64,000 nt of DNA from Ditylenchus dipsaci (taxonomy: Eukaryota; Nematoda; Chromadorea; Rhabditida; Anguinidae). Location: NCBI GenBank assembly GCA_004194705.1, contig SADC01001321.1:372001-436000 (forward strand), read 5' to 3'. The translations under genes were made by a program, and so were the position numbers. This document shows, in pieces, positions 34,625 through 45,300 of this stretch (positions are counted from its first letter, which is position 1; each line of letters starts with the position of its first letter). The notes beneath the pieces are model-generated. The model was not told where the DNA came from and did not search any database. It was given only the letters and a program-made list of their open reading frames with translations.

Positions 34625-35842
34625 ATGTCGCAGCTGCTGAAACTCACCATTTTCTTGTGCTCCTGTATTTGCTTGAGTGTTGCTCAATGGCCTAGATGGG
34701 GTGGGTTCAATTTTTCAGACTGTACACAATGTAAACACCGAAACTATTTGATTTAGAAAATTTGTTTTAACGCTCTTTTTGCAAGTGATTATCGGAAATT
34801 CAGGGACATTTTTTCAGCTTTCTAAATCTATAAAGCAGAATTTTCGAATGATGCTCTCTAAGTCACTAAAGCCGAGATTTTCGATGTATGAACAGTTGAC
34901 CTGTATGACGAGTAACCCACAGTTTTTGGAAAAAAAAGAGCACTTATTTATTTATAAGCTTTTTTTTCGTGCTGCAGGGGCCCACAAATCCAGTGACCCT
35001 CCACAATAATGTCAAAAAAATTATTGCTTGCTATGATATGACCTAAGATTGGTGTGTCAAGATTTATTTGTCCTACTTTGGGTCTTATCTCGTCAAACAA
35101 GCCTCTTTTTAAAGTTTTCTGCCTATGATTCGGATTCCTAAGAAACTTAAGTGGAGATCAGACCTTTTTTAGAGAATTTTAAAAAAGCCTACGATAAAGC
35201 CTAAAAAACCCAAGATTTTTAACAGTGGTGATTCAAAATATCAGTACCTCAAAGTTTTGGACATCTCGAGGTAGTTAATATTTTTCGAGTTACACCTTTT
35301 GATTCAACTTGAGAAAATGCTTTCTGCTAGGGAGCATTTTTAAATGATCAATCAGTTCTAACAGCTTAAACTTGAAAAATTGCAGAAGAGCGTACCCTTG
35401 ACTGCACATCCAGTGGTCGCAAAGACCAGTGCTTGTTGATTGCGCCAAAGGCTAAGATCCAGCGAGACTCTTCCAAGTACAAGTGCAAGGTAGAGCCAAT
35501 GCCCCAACATGCTTGGAACACTCTGGCCAAAGGGCCCACCCGACTTGCTTGTCCCATTGGATGTGAGCCAGATGCTGATTTATCGGTAAGGCATCAGTAA
35601 ACTATTTCAAAGACTAATAGTCCAACTGCCTTTTAGGTGATTCAAAGCGCCCCATCGACAACAAACTCTGCCAGAAATACTACACTTACGGCAAATACAG
35701 GGATGAAAAAGAAGGCGAGTGGTATTTGTGGTTGACTGAGCCATGTGTGGCAAATCTGACCACTCACTGCAGGTTCAAGGACATCCCTATTCACGGAAAT
35801 GCAAGTCCAACACCTTTGGGAACTGCTCCTTTTACTAATTGA
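34625..35842 (+). CDS. Secreted Cys-rich protein, family member 2 (frameshifted last exon)
   Basis: Exons 34625-34700, 35386-35585 and 35637-35842. Exon 1 encodes a clear signal peptide (MSQLLKLTIFLCSCICLSVA). Exon 2 starts one base into a codon in phase with exon 1 and contains LDCTSSGRKDQC and KYKCKV. Exon 3 enters with GTGATTCAAAGCG, where the downstream copy at 41187 has GTGATTCAAAAGCG. The missing A shifts the frame, giving an early stop after about 32 codons. In the unshifted frame the exon would continue with the family motif EWYLWLTEPC and stop at 35842. Either a recent frameshift or a base-call error in a run of A. Confidence 0.7.
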
Positions 35843-36500
35843 GTGTGTCAACCATGTTTTTTGTCTTTAGAAATAAACAAACAATAAATAATTTATTAAA
35901 ATCATACTGGCAAAATAACACGAAATCGTAAAGCAAGAAGCAGGAAACACCCGTAACTAATTAAGAATAAAAGTTTGCAGGAAAGAGGCTGTGGTTGAAA
36001 AACTTAGACGTTGTACAGAAAAAGTTCATGCTTTTTTTAAGTTTTGAAATTTTTCATTAATTTTGCCAATAAAACTAGCGGTATCTGATATAAGGCCACA
36101 TTTATGGATTGGATACGAATTTTATGGGTAACGTGTATCCCTTACTCAGAAATTGCCATAAATTGGAGGAGGAGAAAATGGGCCATTTCAAACTGGCCCA
36201 TTCAAACTGGGTCCAACTAGACCCATGTTTTCTTGGCCCAGTTGAGCCTAATTTGAATGAGCACAGTTTGAAATGACCAATTTTTCTCCTCCCCATAAAT
36301 TGTTTTATCCATTGAACTTTACTTTTGTCATTTTGTAGCTAGGGCTATAAAAAAGCCATTGACAAAGTAGATATTTTTTCAAAAATTCGCGCAAAAATGA
36401 GTGAATCCGCATTTTGGATCCGTACCGGTGGTCTGTAAATCCGTGAATTTTCCCTGCAAATTTGTAAAAGCTTTTATTCTTGGTCATTTTCTGCTCAATT
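35596..36500. repeat. Segmental duplicate, upstream copy (last exon plus 3' flank)
   Basis: Matches 41143-42045 from CAGTAAACTATTTCAAAGAC in the intron through the whole last exon and about 650 bp of 3' flank. This copy contains an extra palindrome (36158-36300, AAATTGGAGGAGGAG ends). A 55-bp piece of the same flank recurs at 36677-36735. Confidence 0.85.
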
Positions 36501-37505
36501 TTCAATTTTTTTTAACAGCGTATAACCCAGAATCTCAGATTTATGTAAGTAGTGCAGGGAATTTTCAATTTTGTCGTCCTCGTACTTCGTACCAAAAATT
36601 TTCGGGACTAGTACTTCGTACTCGTCATCGTACCAACGTTTCGAAAAGGTTCGTACTCGTCTTCGTCTTTTTCTTTCTACACCCGTAACTAATTAAGGAT
36701 AGAAATTTGCAGGAAAGAGGCTATGGCTGACAAACTTATACGCAGTCGTAGCCTTTTGGTTGCAGTGACGAATCCCCCCCCCACGGGGAGTGAGCAGGTG
36801 GAGGAGATAACCTCATATTCGTCTTTCTCGACCCCGGTTTTTATGAGAAAGCCGCGCGTTTTTTTGATACTGGGAAAAAAAAATTTTCGAACCACAGGGG
36901 AGGAGTTATCATGGTTTTTTAATCAAAATTTGAAAAATTTAAATTGGCGCCTTTTGAATTTTGAAGGGATTAAAGCAGGGCTGCCATATGTCTTTTTTAA
37001 AAAGATTTGTCCTTTTTTAGGACCCCAAATCTTTTTAATTTTCGAAGTTTTAGTCAAAATCTTCTTTTTTCGTTTCAAAATGGCAATAAGCACTAGATAA
37101 AATAGAATTTTTCCTTCAAATTCCTGTTTTTTGACCAAATGTTTTTTTTTAAATCTCTAAATCTTTTTCTCTCTAAATGTTTCTAAATGTTTTTTCTAAA
37201 TGTTTTTTGTCTCTAAATGTTTTTTAAATCTGTAAATGTTTTTTTTAAATCTCTACTTGTGCTAATGTATTTCACTAATTTTTAATCTAATTGAGAGTCT
37301 CAATTCGAGACCTACTCTTTATTGTACCTGCACGTTTCAATGGTACTGAACATTTAATGTTAAAACTTGGAGGGTGAACCCGCTCTCTACTAAAGTAAGA
37401 ATGGTGCTAAAACTCACGGATGTGTTGGTTTGTTTTCCTTGATTGTCTAACTGAATTTTGCATTTTCAGATTGCATTGATTATCGTCTGCTTAGCTCAAA
37501 GAAGA

Positions 37506-38500
37506 ATGGAGGTAATCCTTTGAATTTGTCCCTTTTTAGCAAATTTGATTGACACTTTCCGATATTTTTCTCTTTTGATAAAGATTTGCCATCGTAAATG
37601 AAACCACTAATAGTAGTCCACTATCTTGAATTTTTTCTTATTCCCTGAACTTCTTTAGATGTACTCCATTTTGCCATTGGACGTACTAAATGATATTGTC
37701 TTATTCCTGGATGACTATGATTGTCAGCAGTTGATTTTTTCAAACCATAGATTTTCAACCATTTTTATACGCAACAAAGACGTTTTTCAACCCAAAGTCA
37801 AGCTAAGTATTTAATAATACAGTCAAACTTCGATATAACGTACACCCCCAATATAGCGTACACCTGACCTAGTCCCCAGAGTGTACGTTATACCAAAGTT
37901 TGACTGTACAAATTGTAATTGATTAGTTTCAGCCAGTTTATTTCTCTCAAACATATTTTTTTTATTTTAGAACACAGTCGTTTACTTCAGACTAGAAGAC
38001 GAGGACAGTTCCGACCGGCTGGCGAGCTCTATTATCTCGAGCTGTTTTGCTGCTGGATTCTTTCTAAAAGGGCTGCCGAAGAAGTTCAAGTTTGGAAGTC
38101 CTAACAAGAAGTATTTGTTCGAAGCTCAGTTTCAAGTTGACGTGCCGATTCCTCAGCCCAAAGTCGCCTTGTGGGAATTTCTAAGCAAGGGTTTGTCGTA
38201 TGCTATCATGATTTCCGGTAATATATTTGAAAGTGCTTGCTGTGGTCTAATGAGAAAATATTTTAAGGACTGAATATTCGCCAAAATGTTCATGGGCTAG
38301 TGATCACTGCCGTCAACAACTGTGCTTTCTTGCCGGGAACAGCTCCATTCTATTTGGATATGAATGCTCAGGGTGTTTGGGATCTCGGTCTTTATTTCGA
38401 GTCCAGTGTTATCTTCTCTGTCGACAGAGCTCTTCCAATCAATCAGCATGAAGACCAATTGAAAATATTTGTTGAGAAACATAGTGGTTTTGTGTTGTAA
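37506..38500 (+). CDS. F-box protein
   Basis: Four exons: 37506-37511, 37659-37806, 37978-38217 and 38268-38500; 208 aa, all phases agreeing. The first exon holds only Met-Glu. Residues 6-40 (LPLDVLNDIVLFLDD, then LIFSNHRFSTIF) match the F-box, which binds Skp1 in SCF ubiquitin ligases. The remaining 160 residues form one region with alternating beta-like segments (VYFRLEDED, HGLVITAVNN, LGLYFESSVIFSVDR) that I cannot assign, in the usual place of a substrate-binding domain. Such small F-box plus unknown-domain genes are numerous in nematodes. The second intron contains an entire 91-bp MITE. AATAAA at about 38539. Confidence 0.8.
37818..37908. repeat. 91-bp MITE inside an F-box gene intron
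   Basis: TACAGTCAAACTTCGATATA and the right end TATACCAAAGTTTGACTGTA, bounded by TA. The inner word is ACGTACACC. It sits 12 nt after the donor, leaving the acceptor intact. Confidence 0.9.
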
Positions 38501-38559
38501 ACATGGCGCCTTGTCTGATTGTTGTTGTTATTGATACAATAAATTATGTGTTCGAAATT

Positions 38560-41140
38560 GATGATTATTTGAACATTTAGGGAGGGTTGAATTTGCTCAG
38601 TTGGGAGCTTTTTAATTCAGAATGTTGATAGTTTCTCTACAAAATCAATTTTTTTAGTGAGTAGTCGTTTTGCAAAAATATTAAAATTTTGTACCGTAAT
38701 CTCTCAAATTGAAGACCCTGGTTATAATTTTTCAGCCACCATAAAATTGGCGGTACGTGACACAATTTCGTCGGACCACAACTTCGTCGTGGCCGTTATT
38801 TCGTTGCGGCCAGAATTTCGTCGGGCCAGAATTTCGGCAGTACACAATTTCGCCTTGACCGTTATTTCGTCGCATGAGATTTTCGCGTCATTCGGTATGG
38901 TTTTTCTTCATTCTGGGTTACTTACTACTCTGGATAGAATTATAAATTACATCTTTCCTGTTCAGTCTGTTCATTCACTCCATGAACAATAAGCTTATTC
39001 ATAGTCTGTATTTTTGCAGTTAAGGTAATGTTTTAGTTCTATTCTCATAATTTTTTTAACTTTTTTTGTCAACTCGTCACTGGATTGCCGTAATTTTCTC
39101 ATGTTGTTGTCCACATGGTTTATTTGGTTGGTCCACTTGGATCATGGAGGTCTCCAGCTAGTCAAAAAAAAATTCAGCCATTAAAACTACTCAAATAGTA
39201 GATATATTCATTAAAGCTGCTATACATAAATATCTTAGATTGAGGTGGTTCAGATAAACTAACAAACATTTGACCAAATGGACACTCGTGTGAACCAAGT
39301 GGATACCCGCGTGGTGTGATTAGTGTTGCATCTCTTTTAAATTGAATTGTCTATCACATACCGTATAACCTCTATCAATCCCCCACCCTCTAATAATCCC
39401 CACCCCCTCCGATTTTCGAGGTGACCTTGCTGTTTTTTTCACGTTTCACTAGTTAATTTCCATGTTAAAACTTAGCGATTTTTTTCACAAACGAGGCCTT
39501 GATCCAATAACATTCAGCTTACATTTTAAACAATATCGAACAGCTCATTTTTATTAATATTTTTGATAAAAATCTAGTTTTCGTCAACATTCTAGGAGTT
39601 TTTTTTCATTGTCCTGCCAATCTCGACCTAGTTTTTTTTCTAATCTTGCAAAAAAAGTCGCACTTGGTTTAAATCCAGCTATTTGTGTATCCTCTGACCC
39701 ATTGACGGATCTGTTGAAGGCACAAAGCAAATAACTGCGTTGATACGTAAAGAGAAATATTAAGATTAACCATTAAAAAGTTCGACAATCACTTCCTCAG
39801 AGAATTCCTGCCGGGCTCCATCCATCCATTCTAAGACGATCTAAAGTGCTGGCGGATCGCAGCCGCATAAATTGCATCCGTGAATTCGACAACCGAAATA
39901 AACATTGGGTATGAAAAACAAATGATTTAATCTATTGTGTTCTAAGTATTTGCATCGCTAGGGTCGAAAAACCTGTTCAACTTCTGCGATTGATAGATCA
40001 CTAATAATCTCCTATATAGTATTAGAGCTATTTTGTTTGTTTGTCCACTTTTGAGTTTTTGGTTTTTCAGAGTGTTTTTGTTTGGATTTTTGGTCAAAAT
40101 TTTTTTTAATTGAAGCTTGGAATCTCAGGAGTAGAATGGTTGTTTTCGATTTTGGTTTTGAGATTTTTTTGGTTTCAATTTTTGGGTTTTAATGAGCAAA
40201 TTGTCGTTTTTTTCGTTCCGGAGTCAAAATCTCGGAACTTAGTAAGTCAGAGAGTTTTGTTGCAGATATCACCGTGTAGCCCTGAATCTCAGCTTTCGTT
40301 AAAAATAATCGGCGAAAAATGACGAATTTAAAGTGGGGATCTTGGCACTTTTATAGAGGTGGTCATTTAGAGGGAATTCAAAAATTGGGCCTCGTTCTAA
40401 ATTCGAATGCTTTTTATTTTTGTCTCAAGAGAAAAGTTGTTTATAGTGTTTTTTTAATTAGAGTGTCAATCGACGTGTCGATTAATGTCAATATTTTTAA
40501 TGATTAACTGTAAAAACATATTTTTCGAGATGTTTTGTCTGAGATGTTTTGTCTTGGAGAGTGGATAGGTCAGTTAAGACAGTAAGTAGACGAGCCAGCA
40601 AAGTGGGCAGGCAAGTCAGGTGAGTATGTAGGAAGACCAAGATGGCGTGGTAAGAGTACCAGGGGTGTGAGCAAGGGTACCAGGAGAGTAGGTAGGTATA
40701 CCAAAAGAGTAGTTAGGTGTGCCAGGAGAGTAAGTAGGGGTACCTGGAGAGTGAGTAGGGGTACCAGGGGAGGGGTAGGTATAAAGGGGTAGGTATAAGG
40801 AGGGGGTAGGTAGTGGGTAGGTATGCCAGGAGAGTAGTTAGGGGTACCTGGAGAATGGGTAAGTGTACAAGGATTAGCGCCCACAAACATCCTTTTCTTG
40901 AAAAAAGATTTTTTTGTAATTGGAGTATCAATCGACATGTCGATTGATGTCAATATTTTTTGTAATTGACAATATTTTGTCATTTTTTTGAAATCGAAAA
41001 TTTTTCTCTTTTTCAATGAAAACTTGAAAAATGAACTGCACAGTGCAAACCTGCCCATGCAGAGCTACACAATGAGGTTCAAGTGAGTGGGGGAGGGGGG
41101 GGACTCAGGTTCAGATGAGTGGGGGGCTCAGGTTCAATTT
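38560..41140. other. Intergenic stretch with word repeats
   Basis: 38750-38885 carries degenerate ACAATTTCGTCG words. 39359-39415 is a solitary end of the TACCGTA family (CTCTATCAATCCCCACC). 40560-40880 holds loose copies of a roughly 20-bp GTACCAGGAGAGTAGGTAG unit in one orientation, read inverted at 5215-5285. No exon is supported. Confidence 0.55.
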
Positions 41141-41186
41141 AGCCCAGTAAACTATTTCAAAGACTAATAGTCCAACTGCCTTTTAG

Positions 41187-41395
41187 GTGATTCAAAAGCG
41201 TCCCATCGACAACAAACTCTGCCAGAAATACTACACTTACGGCAAATACAGGGATGAAAAAGAAGGCGAGTGGTATTTGTGGTTGACTGAGCCATGTGTG
41301 GCCAATTTGACCACTCACTGCAGGTTCAAGGACATCCCTATTCACGGAAATGCAAGTCCAACACCTTTGGGAACTGCTCCTTTTACTAATTGAGT
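41187..41395 (+). pseudogene. Orphan last exon of the Cys-rich family (unshifted)
   Basis: Duplicate of exon 3 of the 34625-35842 gene, with the acceptor CTTTTAG retained but no upstream exons nearby. The frame is intact and keeps CQKYYTYGKYRDEKEGEWYL, two further Cys and the stop. It lies in the downstream duplicated segment 41143-42045. Without a signal-peptide exon it is probably a silent fragment, unless spliced from an upstream gene. Confidence 0.75.
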
Positions 41396-42347
41396 GTGTC
41401 AACCATGTTTTTTGTCTTTGGAAATAGAAAAAACAATAAATAATTTATTAAAATCATACTGGCAAATAACACGAAATCGTAAAGCAAGTAGCAGGAAACA
41501 CCCGTAACTAATTAAGAATAAAAATTTGCAGGAAAGAGGCTGTGGTTGAAAAACTTAGACGTTGTACAGAAAAAGTTCATGCTTTTTTTATGTTTTCAAT
41601 AATTTTGACAGTAAAACTCACGGTTTCTGATATAAGGCCACATTTATGGATTGGATACGAATTTTATGGATAACAAGTTAGCGGACAATAAGTGCCTTTT
41701 TCAATATCTCCTTACTCAGAAATGGCCGTAAATTGTTTTATCCGTTGAAATTTCGCTGTTGTCATTTTGTAGCTAGGGCTATAAAAAAGTCATTGACAAA
41801 GCAAATATTTTTTCGAAAATTTCTACAAAAATGAGTGAATCCGCATTTTGGATCCGCGCTCGGATCAGCGCCGGTGGTCTGCGGCTCCTAAATGCTGTTC
41901 AGCTTAATTTTATCCGCATTTTAAAAATAATATCTACCTAATTAATAACGGATCAAATTTAAAACTAAAACAAATCCGCGAATTTTTCCCGGCAAGTTTG
42001 TAAAAGCTTTTATTCTTGTTCGTTTTTATCTCCATTTTTAATTTATTGTGTAGCCCTGTAACTTAGTTATAAAAGAACAGCAACTAAAATTTTTTTCAAT
42101 ACAATAAAAAAAGTTAAGGCCATTTTAAGCGAGGAGTGGGGGGGGGGGGGGGGTTGCGGCGAAAAATTACCCTCGCATGTTGCACGTAGCTTCATTTTAG
42201 CAAAAAAAACTATCATGTCTAAATTTTATGTTTCACAAATATTTTCCTTATCTGCAAAATAAAGTCGACCGATTTTAGCCTCTTCCCAACACAACAAACT
42301 AAAAAATATTTAAAATATACTATAAGATTCTCTCCTGCCATTACCAA

Positions 42348-45300
42348 CTAATACCCCCTGCTCAAGGGCTGTTGAGCCATCACCTCATATTCTCCACTGG
42401 GTCTTGCCTTGAAATTGGGTTGTGTGCCTGTCATTGTGATGAAAGTAGTGGTGGCTGGAGGTGGGAGAGGGGCCACTCTATGTGGACCACCTACACCCTG
42501 TTCCTGAGTCTGGCCATCCTGGTGCTTATCCCCCATTTCCTGCTCTTCAGCTAACATGGAAGACGCCACACTACCGCTCGTGCTGCTGGAAAAGGTGGGG
42601 TCGTTGGTGTGGAAGGTGGTACTGTTAGGAGGGTGGTAGGTGCTGCTCTGATCATATATGGTAGACCTGAGAGCACCCGAGTTAGCGGATGGGGAGGTGG
42701 ATGGTGGAGGGCCATATGGTCTGATACTGACTCCGTCTGAGCCAGAATTGCTGAGCCGAAAGTGGGTGGTGTGCACACTGTCTTGTAAGCGGTTTCCCCG
42801 CTGCTTGACTGAAGCGTAGGAAGTCAGAGAGTTGCGTCTATTATTGCCATTGTCAGTGGTTGTGTTCACAGGCAGCTCACCATAGTGTGAACTGTAGAAG
42901 GATGGCTCTGAAATGATGGGTTAAAGGACCATGGTTTTTGCGCGCAGCGGTTTTCCCCGCCAATTCAAATTTTTTTTCTTGATCATTGAACTTCTGTACG
43001 GACTTTTCAGCTTGGTTTCTAACAAAACAAGGTCTAGAATTTAATTTTCGGTAAGTTTTATTAGAAACCACGCTAAAAAACCAGCACAGAAGTTAAATGA
43101 TTGGGAATAAAAAATTTTAATTGGCGGGGACAGCCGCTGCGTGCAAAAACCATGGTCCTTTAAACAAAGTGAATAAATAAAACTTTAGATGTAAAAATTA
43201 ATTTGACTAGGTAATGAGCAATTTAAATTTGAAAAACAGTCTTAAGAAAAATTGCTCAAATCGAATATTGCTCTATGTCAATTTCTGACGTTTTTTCTTA
43301 TTTCAAATGCTGGATAAACTCGCACTCTCAAATTTTTGATTTTCTTACTACAAATTTCAATTTTACAATTTCACATGTAAAGCATGTCCAAAGCACAATA
43401 GAATTTTTTGGACGAAAAGGAAAATGCCATTTAAAGTGATAACACCACCATGCAGAATTTCGATTCTAGTTTTTTACTAGGAATCATTTATTGCAAAATC
43501 TTTGCAATATGAAGCAGAACAAATAATAAAAAGTGTGAAGCAAGTCAAAAAAATAATCCTATAATACTTTTTACCTTTTCTTGCTACATTTTTCAAATAT
43601 GTTGCAATAATACTTTGTTAGAAACAAGAATCGCAAGGCTACAACTTATGGCTATATCAGCTCAAACAGAACTGGCCAAACTTACCGTATTTCCTCTATT
43701 AACTCCCCATGAGAAGTTTTTTTTCAACCCTTAAAAATCTTGAAATTGTTAGTCAAAAATGGAACTAACTCTGAAATTCTAGTAAAAAACCAGGGATGGA
43801 TAGTTATTAGAGCATCCCCATGCTAGTTGGAGAAAATACGGTATGCTTTTTTAATACTGTCGAACCTCGGTTATCCAGCACTTTTAAGCCACTGTGTTTG
43901 GCTGATGTTCATCAAATTTAGTTGTCTGACACGTTCGGTTATCAGGCACTTCAGCCATATGGCACTCGGAAACTGGCACGAAGAGGTGCCGGATAACCGA
44001 AGTTATACTGTAAAACAAAAAAAGCTGCACATTTTCTCAAAAGCGTGGCATTTTTTTGCCAAAATGAGACATTTTTACGTATTGTTAATTTTTTAAATGC
44101 ATTTGAGAGAGCAGTATACTAAACCCATACTTTTAATGTGCATCAAACTAACCATTTTGCTCACGCCCAGTGTCCTGAATCCAATACTCGTTCTTGTGGC
44201 CATGTGGATTGAGAGTGGAGGTTGTGGTAGTCAGAGCGGAGAATGGTCGTTGGTGTTGAAAAGATCCAGTGGTGCTGATGGCTAGCCGCTTGTTCTGCTT
44301 CTTTTTGTTGTTGTGTTTGGGAGACCAGCCCACATTACGTGACATGCAACAGAAGATTATGTTGCAACAGCAGCCGAGCACGAATAAGAAACACAGGCCA
44401 ATGCAGAGCTTGTAGAGCAACATCATATCTGCTGGTGCAATGCAACCGGGGCTAGAAGCACCTGGGTCAACACCATCTGAAAATAGCATATTTGATTGAA
44501 TTGAATCATATATGAATGCTGCAGTTTTGAAATCGGGAAATACCGTACCAAATTTATTTTTAAGTTTTTTCGCCATAAAATATGATATTACATTTTAAAC
44601 ACGCTTTATCACTGAGTAAAGATTTTGTGGGTAAAAAGAGAATCCTACAGTTACTCAAAGCCTTTGGTCAAAAAAGAAAATTGTGTGGTCATTCAGAATT
44701 TATGGACGAAAAAAATTATGGCTAAAAAAGAAAACCCGATCGTTCACAGCAGATACAGTCGACTCTCGATTTAGTGTACACCCCAAAAGTTCGTTCCCGC
44801 CCAGGGCCCGACAATTTTTTTTTGATTTTTGAAATCTTTTGTCAGTTCTGATGCGTCAGTCTAGTTCAAAATATCGCAAGGATTCCGACTTCGCCGATCG
44901 TTTCTAAAAAATACTTCAGATTTTCATTTATGCCTTGTTCACAATGGTGGACTGCAGTCGCCACCCTCAGTCCGGACGGACAATCCACAGTGAGGGTGGC
45001 GACTGTTGTGTGTTCACAATAGAAATGTTAGAGTGCGGACTTACAATCCTCACTGAGTGAGGATTGTTATTTATTTGAAGTGAGGATTGTTGTTTATTTT
45101 GGATAAAATGTATTTTCAAAAGACTATATTTTTTAATGGCCATCAAAATTTTGACATTAATTTTCAATTTTACGCTGCCCTTCCACTTCGCACTGTCAGT
45201 TTTAGTGTGTCCGATTAGCCAAATTCTTTCCATAATCTCACTTCATTCGCTTCTGTTTCCGGATCATAATAAAAAAATTTAGTGCGATTTTCGAACAATG

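Noticed and set aside
42551..42778. Out-of-frame minus-strand frame within the ZP last exon
   Set aside because: Overlaps the ZP tail, whose frame is fixed by splice phase.
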